Part shown: piece after piece, positions 44,408 to 56,205 of the stretch
Position numbering within the stretch: the first letter of the stretch is position 1
Layout of the letters: each line of letters begins with the position of its first letter
NCBI GenBank assembly: GCA_947623455.1
Contig: OX392527.1
Span: 55,100,401-55,164,400 of the forward strand
From: Mimachlamys varia
Taxonomy: Eukaryota > Mollusca > Bivalvia > Pectinida > Pectinidae
DNA length: 64,000 nucleotides
Reading direction: 5' to 3'
Translations under genes and position numbers: made by a program
Notes under the pieces: generated by a model
The model's database searches: none
Seen by the model: the letters and a program-made list of their open reading frames with translations, nothing else
Told to the model about the DNA's origin: nothing

Positions 44408-46065
44408 TATTAATGATCTAGCATCTGGTATAGCCAAGGTATCCATACTGCTGTATGCAGATGATATAGCACTTATTGCACCGGACGAGGATTCGATGCA
44501 ACTTATGTTAGACAAGCTTGATAGTTGGTGTAAAAAATGGAAGTTAAACATAAACCAAGAAAAAACAAATGTTGTTCATTTCCGTAATTCGTCAGTGTCT
44601 CAGACAAATCATGATTTATTGCTACACCTATTGATAAAAGCCAGAAATACAAATACCTTGGTTTATGGTTTCATAAACATTTAAATCTGCATTTTACCAT
44701 GCAAGAACTGTGTAAATCTGCAAGTAGAGCATTGTCGGTCCTTCATTCCAAGCATTACTGGAGAAATGTGTTATGAAGTTTATAGTAAGTTGTATGTATC
44801 CGTAGTGGAACAAATAATTTTTATGGTGCTGGAATTCGGGGTTAGAAGTAGCTATGGTCCAAAATAAAGCATGTAGGTATTTTGTGGGCGCTGCTAGAAA
44901 TGCTAGTAATTTGGCCCTCCGAAGTGATATGGGTTGGAACTCGTTCGTAATTAACCAGTACACCGAGGTTTTTAGATTATATTTACGTATAAAGAATAGT
45001 GATGATAGCAGACTAATGCAAACAATCCATAAATGGTAATGTCATATTAAAAAATCATGGGACTCTCGAGTTATAAGTATGATAGAAGAGAAAAAATTAA
45101 GTGATGTTTTAAACAGAAGTACCTCTATATATACATGTATGAAAACTATTAAGAATATTTTGAGTTTGGAGGATGATGATAAGTGGCAGTTGTCTCTGTG
45201 GGACGATACAAATAATGCAAACGGTAACAAACTACGTACATACAGAACATACAAATATGAGCCTGTTACCAGTGACTATGTAAAATCTATATAGCTCAAA
45301 AGTAAAAGAAAAAAATATTCAACTTTAGATGTGGTTATTTGCCCCTTGAAATTGAAAAAGGTAGGCCGCCCGACCTGTGATTCCTGTAAATAATAGACTA
45401 GGTCAATTATGTCAAAATGAAGTAGAAACTGAATATCATTTTTTAATGGAATGTATATTTTATAATGATCTTAGATATGAACTCTTAAACAAAGCAAATC
45501 ATGTGTATGAATTTTTAATGATATGAACAAACCTGAACAGTTCAGATATTTGATGAATGAACCTATTATAAAAAAAATGGCTACTCAACTTTCTCTTATG
45601 TGGAGGAGAAGATCCATGTTTCTCCCATATTAATCGTTTATATCAGTACACAGTGTACAAGAGCACACGGCAATAAATGTATGTTTTGTAAGTAATTAAC
45701 TGCATAACTTTATATATATACCCGTTAATATCTTAAAAAGTCTAAGAGAATGGGGGATGGGTGAATCGTCGGTAGGGATTGGCCCAACCACTTTTTCTCA
45801 TTTCACATTCTCAGGTGGTATACTATATGATGTAATTGTATATTGTTAAGCATATAGAAAAGTTGAGTGGCAAATGTTTACATATCAATATTCATTTTAA
45901 TGAGCGTAATGCATTATATTTTATTATTTGCATCTTTCAATAACGTGTCTAATAAGTCAACATGGCTTGACACATATTTTATTACAATTTGTATAGTTAT
46001 GTTATTATGATTTTATGTGAAATATGTGTTTGACACGAAAATAAAATATTTGAACTTGAACTGAA
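44408..46065 (+). pseudogene. LINE C, RT 3' half, C-terminal motif and tail
   Basis: Continues the RT with INDLASGIAKVSILLYADDI (the YADD box near 44455) and WCKKWKLNINQEKTNVVHF. Shifted frames then give NKACRYFVGAARNASNLALR and, near 45320-45480, FRCGYLPLEIEKGR then CQNEVETEYHFLMEC, the Cys/His C-terminal motif also seen in LINE A. The coding part ends before 45640. The 3' end is marked by aaaataaaatatttgaacttgaactgaac at about 46030-46060, a short TTGAAC repeat typical of LINE tails. LINE A and LINE C share this design and probably one clade. Confidence 0.82.
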
Positions 46066-46700
46066 CTTGTCTGATGAAACTAATTCAACTACATGTACAT
46101 TCCCACTCAGCCAACATCTTAAAACAAGATTACCTGTATTTAACTGGACAAATCTGAGTATAGTTTGTTTCAATATATATACAATTATAAGTCACTAAGG
46201 GGAGATGTCCAGTTCACAGATTTCAGTTCCCTTTTAAATACCACAACAACAAAGCATACAGACTATATCTGCACTAAAATATATTTTGGAAAATGCTAAT
46301 CAAGTATGAAACAAAAAGTGTATTGGAATTGGTCAAGCGGTTACTGTATGATGACATTTTTGAAAATTGTATACGTACTCAAACTGATTATAAAATAAGT
46401 TTGGCTCATTTTACTTTTTTAGCGAATATTCTAAACACTGGATATTTAAGTTTGATATTGATAAAACAAAATGTAAGGTAAAATGTAGACTGTTTTTATT
46501 CAAGCTTTTGTACATTGAAAGTTATTGTTAAGGCTTAACAAGAATTCCATAGAAGCATATGCAACAGAAGAAAGATTACGAGACAATGCACTTTTTAATT
46601 GAGAAATTTTACCATGTGATCATTTCTTAAGTGTTTCCAATGGAGCTAGACAAGGCTCTCCAATTTAGGTAATACGAAGGAGACTTTATATATGCGATAT
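46066..46700 (+). pseudogene. Possible LINE fragment (endonuclease end and RT turn)
   Basis: One frame near 46200-46290 reads SLRGDVQFTDFSSLL then TKHTDYICTKI, resembling an endonuclease end. Near 46620-46670 CDHFLSVSNGARQGSPI resembles the RT block before the catalytic box (NGxRQGxPxSP). Between them is a 62-codon frame without features. Two weak matches in the right order and orientation make a highly deleted LINE plausible but unproven. Confidence 0.4.
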
Positions 46701-48421
46701 CATGTTTCCATAAATGAAAATAGAACAGTCCCATCCTTAAGTCCAAACACAGTATTTTAAATTAAAGTGGTCTGATTATATATATTATCAAGTATTTAGA
46801 GCTTATCAATTCTAATACGGTCAAAATTTTAAGTAACCTATGTAAGTTTATCAAGGCTTATTTAAATGAATATCATTATTTCCCTCCGACACCTCGCGTA
46901 TTTCATTTTCCATTTCAACAAGTAACGATATTGTCCGATTTCGATGACAACTTGGATGTAGGACTATCATTGAACTACGAAATCGTCTCCGGATTCATTA
47001 AAATGGACGACTTTTACGGGCCATTTATTAATTTCCTACTAACACTCTACTTTGCTGGTAAAATATCGCTGGCCTTTCACTGAAAAACTTACAATACACT
47101 CTTTTCTTATATCATGCTGAACTTGTCATGCCCAAAATGAGTCGCAATATGTACCACATCAACCAATTTTGAAATTATTTTTGCACTCTAGTAATTTTTC
47201 GACGTGCATTGACATGGCCAGTTTTAACTGGATTTGAGTTTTTGTTCAAAGCGAGTCATTATTTGAAAAGAGGGTTGTAAGACTGGTATCAGTATTAATT
47301 CATGTGACATTTGTATCCAACAACCGTTATACATATAATCGTCTGTTGTACACGAACTCTTTACGTTACTCGTGGAAAACCTAGGTAAGAGAATTATTTT
47401 GACAGTACCTGTAACCAGTTTCAACACTAAACGATACAGTACGCATTTTCTCAATAATACGAGTGGTTCACTTACAAAAGAATCGATACGTGCTAAATCA
47501 AATTATCACTGAAAATTGACGGTACCAAAGCCCTAAGTAGGCCTGTATGTTTGTTTCAACACGCATTTTTGCATCAATGACGTCACAATAATCATGATGT
47601 CATCTATATTATCTAACCATCCAAAGACTGAATCAGGCTCTCTGAGGCTCTTTGGGACTCAAGGGAACTATACAAGAGCCACATTTGAGGCCCTGTGGCA
47701 CTTTAGGGGTTAACTGTATTTTGTACAAAACTGTTGAGACTAAAAAAATATTTTACTTGCCTTGATCAAATACCAGTTTTGTCAATGCACAGATACAAGT
47801 AAATTTTCTTGATAATGGAAGAGCAGTCCGTTATCTCCTTAACCTTTCACTGCCAACGGGCCGAATTTATTCCTATGCCAGGTCCGCTCGAATGAATTAC
47901 ACATTTCCCTGACCGATATATAAAAGTCATTCCCATACCCGGTCCGAAGTTATAGTTAACTTTCCTGGGTGTTGACGTGCATGAAGTTAACATAACGTTA
48001 CGTTCCGGAACCTACAAAAAAACTAGCAAAAATATCCCGGTATTTATTACCCATGTATGGAGTTACCAAGGTGTGGAAATTGTGAAATGTGATTTGTTGT
48101 AACAAAAATGAAATATACAATAACATGTACATGTACCATGACACTTATTTTCATGATTAAATATAAATTTCTTTTGTATAATGATCTTGAATATATTTAG
48201 TATTGTGTTTCAACCTTTAAATTGAACAAAATAAATACAAAGTAAAGAATTGTAATATTTGTGACGTGTGCTGATATGACAAGAGCAAATCTCCACTAAT
48301 CAAAAATACTCTTAGTTCTAAAATAACCATATAACATGTACTTTTTTTAATTGGCAGTTATTTATAGACGCTCGGCAAACCCGCTAGGGACTAAGCCTTT
48401 GGCTTCTTATGATTACTGCTG
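46701..48421. other. No gene recognised
   Basis: AT-rich; a moderately GC-richer part at 47860-48010 contains two related phrases (gccaggtccgctcgaatg; acccggtccgaagtta). The 76-codon minus-strand frame 47454-47224 is unremarkable. Confidence 0.45.
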
Positions 48422-48612
48422 TCACGTCTGAATTTTTGATGCTGGGGCCTGATAGATTTTCCTTGTATTTATGTCATTAACTCGTACCCGTCGATTTTTA
48501 AACTCCTTTCGAAAGAGAAGAGACCGTGGGCCGAAGCCTTCGAATGAGAGAAACTTTCTATTCAGAGCCGGCCAAGCCGCGGTAATATTGCTATATACAC
48601 TGTGACATATAA

Positions 48613-48772
48613 ATAAGGATTGTACTTCATTTTGACTGCGTATACGGTAGTATGCCCGCAGTTGGCAACGAACATATTCAAAATGGAGTGCTAACGCGCA
48701 CCATAGAATATGTTCGATGCCAACTGCGGGCATACTACCGTATACGCAGTCAAAATGGGGTACAATCCTTAT
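48613..48772. repeat. Long hairpin, 67-bp arms, 26-bp loop
   Basis: 48613-48679 and 48706-48772 are inverted copies with three mismatches. Arm words include tgactgcgtatacggtagta and tgcccgcagttggca; the loop is aaaatggagtgctaacgcgc plus six bases. The 124-codon minus-strand frame 48796-48422 runs through one arm and beyond and shows no domain; I treat it as a by-product. If transcribed, the RNA would fold into an almost perfect duplex. Confidence 0.93.
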
Positions 48773-49949
48773 ATTTACATCATTATTGATTTTCAAATAT
48801 TATACGAAGAAAAAATATTTGAAGCAGGTTGCTACGATGGTAACTACGATGGCCGTGGTTGCTAAGATAATATAGTCCCACTGAATCTTTATCAATATAT
48901 TGGTAGGTTCAGAAAATACACAGTGAACAGCTTTGTTTTCTTCATTGCATCATTTGTAAATTTGGTATTAAACGATATTACTAGCACTTCGAATCTGTTT
49001 CTTTATCTGTAACGATCGTTATGTTCACGCATTGACACAGTGATCTGGTTGTAACGCGGTCCGACGTCGGACGTCACGACTGCAGGGCGCCTCCATGTTT
49101 GCGTTACCGTCAAAGAATTTCGGATGCGTATCATTCGAATCAAAATTTTGCCATAAACCATTTATTGTATAATCAGACGAGAGGTATTCCGTATATGTTC
49201 CATGTTTCAAAATCTTGAAGGAACTAAACAATGACCGACAGTAAGTAGTTATTGTTCTGAAGCGTGAACGACCCCATATTTGAACAAATATCAATCCGCC
49301 GGGCCTTTTTTCATTGCGTATACGCTAATATATTCGCAGTCAGAGATTACTAAGCCTAAGAAGGGAGAGATGTAAATATATAAACATATCTTAATCTTTA
49401 CAGTATCACTTTAGTACATGATGATGATAATTGCTTAATTTCAAAAACATTATTACAAATATATGTAAAAGGAAATAAAAGCCCTTTCCCTTGCATATGA
49501 GTGATGATTTGGGTCAAAAAATGCCAATGAAGATCCGTTGTAAGTCCATTTCGATATCAAAAGTCGTGCTGTGAATTACGCAATTTTCAAAAAAAAAAAA
49601 TTAAAAACAGTTCTGATTAAAATACACAGCCGACATTTTGCATATAGATCTACATAACAATTATGTAGTAGTGATCCAAAAAACCATCAGTAAGAACATG
49701 TACTTTATCCAATCTTAATATGCAAACAGTAAATACTGGTCTATATAGAAAGGTACAAAAATATTCCATTCATATTTCACTACCGATAGAAGCATTTGTT
49801 GTACCACAGACTTAGATATAACACTGTGGTTATACAGACAATATTCAAATGTAACAGGGTAATAGAAGGGAAGTAACCCGTACAGAAGTAAAGGTAGAGC
49901 TTTTCGCTTTTATCGTAGGCCTGTATCTATCGACGTATTTCGGTACTTT
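48773..49949. other. No gene recognised
   Basis: Contains a perfect 14-bp palindrome GTCCGACGTCGGAC at 49059-49072. The 89-codon minus-strand frame 49294-49025 has no recognised features. A phrase cattgcgtatacgctaa at 49312 recalls the hairpin arm. Confidence 0.45.
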
Positions 49950-49954
49950 ATACC

Positions 49955-50231
49955 AACAAGATATCGCTGTAATTTTGCACAAACCTAGGAAAATGTATAC
50001 TTTTTAAGTATCAGAAGAAAAATTGTAGAAATATTTAATAACGAATGCGCGGGCGCGCAATCCTTGCATGACACGCATAACTCCCTGTACGCTATTTCTG
50101 ACCGGGATTCCTACACCGAAACGTAATGTTCATAACGTATTTCGTTCCTTTTTGATGACCCGACCGACCTGAAATTTTGTACAAATGCAGGTAAGTTCTT
50201 ACATTTTAAGAATCAAAAGAATCTCCACGTG
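49955..50231. repeat. Short-period repeat units hosting Gypsy-1, left part
   Basis: Two related units start near 49973 (gtaattttgcacaaacctag) and 50171 (gaaattttgtacaaatgcag). The first includes gaatgcgcgggcgcgcaa at 50043. The same features reappear after the retrotransposon (54915 and 54997), so the retrotransposon landed in this array. Confidence 0.65.
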
Positions 50232-50236
50232 CCATT

Positions 50237-50412
50237 TGTAATGATAATGTAAAGTACTAGTCTATCAGGTTTGATCCGGATCCTTATCTGTCATTATATC
50301 CGGATATTAGTATTCCCCTCAGAACCCGGATGTCGCCGCCATATGTGAACACACATGTAACTCAAAGTTAATACAAGAAATGACACTTTATGAATAGTTC
50401 ATTATCTTTACA
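50237..50412 (+). repeat. Gypsy-1 5' LTR, 176 bp
   Basis: Begins TGTAATGATAATG and ends CTTTACA (TG...CA). It is flanked on the left by CCATT (50232-50236), repeated after the 3' LTR at 54853-54857. Compared with the 3' LTR there are about three substitutions and a one-base indel. Right after it, tggtgtcagaagt (50413 on) is a plausible primer binding site, beginning with the TGG that pairs a tRNA CCA end. Confidence 0.95.
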
Positions 50413-50456
50413 TGGTGTCAGAAGTAATCCGGAGATCCACACAACCATAAGGAACC

Positions 50457-51791
50457 ATGGATCATAAACTGCCAGCGCCTAAAAAGCTCGTGTTAGACGG
50501 AAATGTTGCGGAAAACTGGAGACGTTGGTTACAACAATACAGGCTATTCATGAGTGCAACGGCGGGAAATGAACTTGCGGAGCCAAAACAATGTGCTACA
50601 TTAGCGGGTGAGTCGGCAATTGAAATATATAACACATTTACCTTCGCTGCAGAAGAACAAGATAAGATTGATCCGTTGATAGAAAAATTTAGAGACTATT
50701 GCACACCGAAGAAAAACGTAACTTATGAAAGACACGTGTTTCACAAGAGAATCCAGAAACCAGATGAAACTTTTGATCAATACCTAACTGATCTCAGAAT
50801 TTTGTGTAAAGACTGTGAATACGGAAATCTGAAAGAGGGTATCTTGAAAGATAAGATTGTAGAAGGAATAAAGAATGATACACTGAGGGCTAGATTACTG
50901 AGAGAACGTAACCTTGATCTACAGAAGTGTATTGATATGTGTAAAGCAGCCGAATCGACAGAGAAACACATGAAAACCTTGTCGTTATCAGAAAATCCAG
51001 AACATGTAGATACAGTGAGCCGAAAACATGCTTCAAACAGGGGTAGGAGTAAATACAGGAACACAGGAGGCCGAGGACGTGGATTGTCATCACACAGAGA
51101 GAAATCCCAACCTGATACTCAGTCTGCTTGTTCGTATTGTGCTACAACACATCCAAGAGGAGCTTGTCCTGCAAAAGGAAGGACATGTCGTGCATGCGGT
51201 AAGCTAAACCATTTCGCGAAAGCTTGTTTTTTTACGAAATCTCCAAAACCGAGCTCGAGAAACAAGAAAGTAATGAGTGTCGAGGAACATGAACTGTTTA
51301 TTGACTCTGTAGATTCTAAACATACCCAAGAGTCGTGGATGGCACCATTACAGGTCAACGGTAACATCATACCATTAAAGCTAGATACCGGTGCTGATGT
51401 AAATGTTTTACCTATGACAGAGTTTGAGAAGCTACCTAGTAGACCAAGATTACACAAGTCTGATGTAAGGTTGAAGGCGTACAACGCAGGAGCTATTCCA
51501 GTATCTGGTCAGGTTATTCTTACTATATCACACAAGGGACATGACTACAAAACTATGTTCATAGTAAGCCCAGAAGAAGTGAAACCAATTCTTGGCAGAA
51601 AAAGTTGTGAAACCTTAGGACTTATTAAACTGGTCTTGGCTGTAGAACAGGAACACAAAAACATAGAACCACTTGACAAATCAACAGTTGAAACAGAGTA
51701 CTCAGATCTGTTTACTGGCTTAGGCTGTTTACCGGACAAAGTGAAAATAGAACTAAAGTCTGATGCTGAACCTGTGGTAGAGGCGTTGTAG
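50457..51791 (+). pseudogene. Gypsy-1 Gag and protease
   Basis: 444 codons from ATG at 50457. Residues about 1-200 are a helical capsid-type region (NWRRWLQQYRLF, then FDQYLTDLRIL). A basic RG-rich stretch follows. Two zinc knuckles start at C225 (CSYCATTHPRGAC, with three instead of four residues before His) and C244 (CRACGKLNHFAKAC, regular CCHC). The protease has LDTGADVNVLP with its active Asp at about residue 310, followed by a VSPEEVKPILGRKSCE strand. Gag packages the RNA and the protease would cleave the polyprotein. A TAG ends the frame at 51789-51791, just where a one-base change puts the RT in another frame, so Pol is not continuous with it. Confidence 0.92.
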
Positions 51792-52941
51792 GAAAATACC
51801 ATTCGCGTTACATGACCAGTTGAAGGTGGAGCTGGATAATATGGAGAACATGAATGTGATTCAGAAAATAGAGAAACCAGTTGAGTGGGTCAACTCTCTA
51901 GTAGTCGTACACAAACCCAATGGGAAATTGCGTGTCTGTTTAGATCCAAGGAATTTAAACAAGTTTATCAAACGTGAACACTACAAACTCCCAACTAGAG
52001 AAGAGATTATGTCCAGATTTGAAGTAACAACCATTTTCTCAAAACTTGATGCTGCAAGTGGATTTTGGCAAATCCAGTTGGAGGATGAAAGTGCAGATTT
52101 ATGTACATTTATCACCCCATTCGGAAGGTATCGGTTCAATAGGCTTCCCTTTGGAATCAGCAGCGCGCCCGAGATATACCATCGGATTATACACAACCTA
52201 TTTGAGGATAGACCAGGAGTTGACACTTCCATGGATGACATCATCATATGGGGAAAGAACAGACAGGAACATGATGAACGTGTTCAGACTGTGCTTCAAA
52301 AAGCTAGAAACTCAAATCTAAAGTTGAACAAGGAGAAATGTGAAATAGGCGTCAACAGCTTAACATTCCTTGGAGACACAATCACCTCAGAAGGGGTTAA
52401 GCCAGATCCGCGTAAAGTTGAAGCAATTGTTGACATGGAGAGACCTACAAACAGGAAAGAGCTTCAAAGATTTCTTGGCATGGTGAATTACCTTGCAAGA
52501 TTCATCAAAGACTTGTCGAGGAGAACAGAACCACTTCGAAAACTTCTGCTGGAAAAGGATGTATGGCAATGGAATCCTGAACAGGAGACAGCTTTCAATA
52601 AACTCAAAGATCTAATCTCGCAGGAACCAATCCTAAAATTCTATGATCCAGATCGTGAAATCAGGATATCATGTGACGCATCGCAGCTGGGGTTAGGAGC
52701 CGTACTCCTACAAAAACATGGCAATGACTGGTGTCCAGTAGCCTACGCATCCAGGTCGGTTACTGATTGTGAAAGCAGATATGCCAACATTGAGCGAGAA
52801 ACACTCGGATTGACTTTTACATGTGAGCGTTTTTACCAATATATCTATGGCAGATCCTTTGAAGTAGAGACAGATCACAGGCCATTGGTCGCTATCTTTA
52901 GTAAATCATACAATGATTGTCCCCCAGGATACAGAGACTGA
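51792..52941 (+). pseudogene. Gypsy-1 reverse transcriptase and RNase H
   Basis: Open from 51820 (373 codons). RT blocks in order: VVVHKPNGKLRVCLDPRNLN, FSKLDAASGFWQI (first catalytic Asp), FNRLPFGISSAPE, then SMDDIIIWG at residues 137-140. The last is the catalytic box, with Ser in the position normally held by Tyr (or Phe/Val); both Asp are kept. Thumb blocks LQRFLGMVNYLARFI follow. RNase H starts about residue 285 (CDASQLGLGAVLLQ) and includes RYANIERETLG and ETDHRPL. The frame ends at 52941 after a one-base shift near 52924; the rest of RNase H continues in the next frame. Confidence 0.92.
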
Positions 52942-54092
52942 AGCTCAGATTACAGAAGTATGACTTCACATTATTTCACACGCCAGGAAAACTAATGTAC
53001 ATGGCAGATACATTGTCCAGAGCACCTGTGAAGGGAGATAACTCTAACTCGCTTGATGATGAAGTTGAGATATTTGTGAATGCAGTGTACGAGTCCTTGC
53101 CAGTGTCAGGAGTTAAACGAGAGGAACTTGTAGAATCTACTCAGGCAGATGAAACCTTAAGGAGATTGTCTGAAGTTATCACTGCTGGTTGGCCAGAAAC
53201 ACAACATGAATGTCCGTCTGAACTGAAACCGTATTGGACATTTCGTGAGGAACTATCGGTCATTAATTGCTTGATCTTGAAAGGAACACGCATTGTTGTA
53301 CCTACTGACATGCGTACTGCTATGCTTAAGAAGATTCATCATGGTCACTTGGGTCGCGAGAAGTGTAAAAACCGCGCCAGGCAAGTTGTTTATTGGCCAA
53401 ATATGAACTTTGACATAGATCAGAAAATACAACCCAACCCAACCCAACCGTCGGAACCGTTGATACCTCATGCGATAGCAGATTCTCCATGGGAAGAAAT
53501 ATCAACAGATTTGTTCTCGCTTGCTGGAAAAAACTACATCGTGATGTGTGATGCTTTCTCAAATTACCCAGAGGTCCTAACATTGTCAAGTCAGACTACA
53601 CATTCTGTTATTCAAGCACTCAAAAGTGTTTTCGCGAGACATGGCGTCCCAAAAGTAGTTGTCAGTGATAATGGTCCATGTTATAGCAGCAGAGAATTCA
53701 AAGATTTTGCGTTTGAGTGGAATTTTCAACATTTGACCAGTAGTCCACGCTATCCACAGTCAAACGGACTCTCTGAAAGAACCGTTCAAACTGTCAAAAA
53801 TATGTTTAAAAAATGCAAGGAAAGTGGAGAAGACGTCAACATGGCATTGTTAGTCTACAGAAGTACACCTATGGATAATGGAAAATCCCCTGCTGAAATG
53901 TTGATGGGAAGAGAACTTGTGTCAAACTTACCTTCGAGTGAACTCAAGGATTATAAAGCTAAACACCCTGATGTTAAACTCTGGAGAAATCAACAGAAAA
54001 TGAAACAACCACATTGGATCGCGGGAACCAGGTACTCATTCAAGATTCAAATGGTTATTGGAAAGACCATGCTACAGTTGTGGGAAAAGTGA
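52917..54092 (+). pseudogene. Gypsy-1 RNase H end and integrase
   Basis: The frame begins with the RNase H end (FTLFHTPGKLMYMADTLSRA). The integrase N-terminal zinc domain keeps its His pair (HHGHLGREKCKNRA) and the VVYWP helix. The expected Cys pair is missing: that place is replaced by a short stretch encoded by aacccaacccaacccaacc. The catalytic core is complete: STDLF (D198), VVSDNGP (D251) and SNGLSERTVQT (E287), a D,D-35-E arrangement. The frame shifts near 54015, and the C-terminal part is found in 54014-54388. Without the Cys pair the zinc domain would not fold properly. Confidence 0.9.
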
Positions 54093-54388
54093 ATCCTAGG
54101 TCATATATCGTCCAAGGGAATCAAGGAGTTTGTTACAGAAGGAACAGACGTCACCTGAAAAAAGTGTCGTTCCAGAAGGAAACACCGTCTTCAGATGTAT
54201 ATACTGAATTTGATGGAAATAGTCAAAATTCTGATGATTCTGAACTGATTGAGAACTATGAATCAACATCAAGCACTAGAATTGAACCCAAAACCTCATC
54301 TAGTGTCCAGGAACCTGCTGGATCGCGCATTAGAACCAGTTCCGGAAGAGTTGTGAAAAGACCTGATCGATTAATCGAAACTGTGTAA
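54014..54388 (+). pseudogene. Gypsy-1 integrase C-terminal domain and tail
   Basis: A frame overlapping the end of the previous one reads NQVLIQDSNGYWKDHATVVG and VNPRSYIVQ, the SH3-like C-terminal domain of Gypsy integrases. A Ser/Thr/Glu-rich tail follows, ending SSGRVVKRPDRLIETV, with TAA at 54386-54388. The R-x-S-G-R-x-x-x-x-P-x-R motif ends many Gypsy polyproteins. About 290 noncoding bases follow before the 3' LTR. Confidence 0.85.
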
Positions 54389-54677
54389 TTATATCGGTAT
54401 TCCGTGGAATTAAGGAGTTAGGATAAGAGTTATGTTTCCATTATATGAACTGTAATGAAACAAACACTGATAATTATAGTTCTATTCAGTTTTCTTTATT
54501 TCAAGAGTTAATCTCTTGTATGGACTTGGTTAAAACTGAGTTAAAGATATAATTGTCTTTATCATTAGGTAAATGATAAATTAATTGCTTAAAGTTAGTT
54601 AATCATAATGTTGTGAAAGTGTCCATCCAATGTTTTGTATTTGGCGACTTTAAAGTTAATTCCTTTAAGTGTGGGGA

Positions 54678-54852
54678 TGTAATGATAATGTATAGTACTA
54701 GTCTATCAGGTTTGATCCGGATCCTTATCCGTCATTATATCCGGATATTAGTTTCCCCTCAGAACCCGGATGTCGCCGCCATATGTGAACACGCATGTAA
54801 CTCAAAGTTAATACAAGAAATGACACTTTATGAATAGTTCATTATCTTTACA
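54678..54852 (+). repeat. Gypsy-1 3' LTR, 175 bp
   Basis: Matches the 5' LTR. It is preceded by the purine run aagtgtgggga (polypurine tract) and followed by the target duplication CCATT at 54853-54857. Confidence 0.95.
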
Positions 54853-54857
54853 CCATT

Positions 54858-55536
54858 CATTTAAGGCAAATTTGCGTTTCTATCAACATATTTCATAATT
54901 TTTCATTATTACGATCTGAATGAAGTTTTGTACATATGTAGATACAGGTATACGTTGTTTAAATCAGAAGACAGAAAACGAATAAGCCCTAAAATGAATG
55001 CGCGGGCGCGCAAAAACCTTACATAACCCCAGGAGGACACTCATTACCCGGAGGACACTCATTAGGGTGACCGCGGTCCTCATTCCAATTACTGAAAAAA
55101 ATATGGTGCGGCTTTCCGATGCATTGCACATGTGACAGTTCTAGTTTCTTTGCCGTTTTAAATACATTTTCTTTTTGACTCTGCCGTTTGTGTAATCTCA
55201 AAATTGAAGAAAATAAAGAATCTGCCTGTCTGATAACAAATCGCGGTCTTCAACATCGAAAGCTAATAAGTAGCTGTCACTACGCGAAGTACAGTTTTTA
55301 TTCAGAAAAATGTGGGATGAATTACTCCAAATAATTCGTTTCATTTTCGGTTACGATTGCTTTCATAACAGCACGGACCTTTATGTGATTATTATTTTTT
55401 GCACCCTGGCAGTCGGGAGCTTGTTTCAAATCGGAAACATGTCTTGAAACATACTGTCTTTTTTATTGGTGATTCATTCCGGGTGGCAGGTACTGCATAT
55501 GCATATACGGTGCATTCCATTATGGATACTACAGAA
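54858..55536. other. Host repeat continuation and gene-free sequence
   Basis: Up to about 55020 this resumes the repeat units interrupted by Gypsy-1 (gttttgtacatatgtag at 54932; gaatgcgcgggcgcgcaa at 54997). A 15-base phrase ggaggacactcatta is repeated directly at 55032 and 55051. The rest has no features. Confidence 0.5.
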
Positions 55537-55622
55537 TCGTACCAGATATTCTGGTACGACTCAATTCGAACATAAGGACCCTGGAGTTAACTTTGTAGAT
55601 ATACAAGCTGAGCTATAAAAGG
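55537..55622 (+). promoter_or_regulatory. Palindrome and TATA box upstream of the chitin-binding gene
   Basis: TCGTACCAGA-TAT-TCTGGTACGA (55537-55559) is a perfect inverted pair with 10-bp arms. TATAAAAGG lies at 55614-55622, followed by ccaatgagg. A start about 30 bases later (near 55648, ttcaatcag) would give a long 5' leader. A weaker alternative is TATAAAT at 56035-56041, nearer the 5' exon donor. Which is used cannot be decided. Confidence 0.4.
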
Positions 55623-56064
55623 AACCAATGAGGAAATATAATTCAATCAGCTGAATCTGCCCGTAGGATGACCAGCAGAAGATATATGTTTTACGATTAT
55701 AAAGGCGACATCCACATACGCGCATGCCTACAAGGACGAAAGGACTCGAGATAGCTTAGCCTGCTTTCTGTCGTGTCAAAGACTTGGAACTCGGTGCCCC
55801 GATCATTTTAGTCATTCGCCGATCACATCCGATTGTGACGATCCAACCGACAAAGATAACACAAAGATAATCTTGCTAAAGAAAGTGTTACAAGCTTAAC
55901 AATAAAGTTTCAACTCGAATTTATAAAAGTACGAGACAAAAAGTTAATTAAAAAACATTCTTTCTTATTATCAAAATAGAATCAATCAAAATGTGCTGTG
56001 TATGCAGATGGTTTCTTTAGTTAATATCATTATCTATAAATTCGAGATTTTTTGTAAGCTAACG

Positions 56065-56205
56065 ATGTCTACCTAGTTTGTCAGCTGTCAGTGTGTAGGC
56101 AGAGGAAGATAAGGGGACATGTGCCCGCATTAAGGGTCAGTAGAGGACACGGTGCGAGGCTGTCGGGAGAGTTGTATACATTTTGTTGAAAAACGGTCTT
56201 AAAAT
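56065..56205 (+). other. Candidate 5' untranslated exon of the chitin-binding gene
   Basis: A strong donor (AAAAT followed by gtaagt at 56206) has no reading frame before it, and the next acceptor (tttatattttaatatag ending at 56587) lies directly before the ATG. This suggests an untranslated first exon ending at 56205 and a 382-base intron. The 5' limit is a guess based on TATAAAT at 56035. Confidence 0.4.

Larger units (their letters stand above)
50237..54852 (+). mobile_element. Gypsy-1, complete Ty3/Gypsy-type LTR retrotransposon
   Basis: Two LTRs (50237-50412, 54678-54852), a 5-bp target duplication CCATT, a primer site after the first LTR and a purine run gtgggga just before the second. 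The coding order is Gag, protease, RT, RNase H, integrase, the Ty3/Gypsy order. No envelope-like frame exists. The frame is broken at three points: after the protease, after RNase H and near the integrase end. With LTRs so similar the insertion is recent, so most breaks were probably inherited from a defective parent or arose soon after. Confidence 0.95.

Noticed and set aside
48422..48796. 124-codon minus-strand frame
   Set aside because: It runs across one hairpin arm, loop and unrelated sequence; no domain or splice signals. Kept only as a remark.
50237..54852. Envelope-bearing (retrovirus-like) element
   Set aside because: Between the integrase end (54388) and the 3' LTR there are about 290 bases with no frame for an envelope protein.
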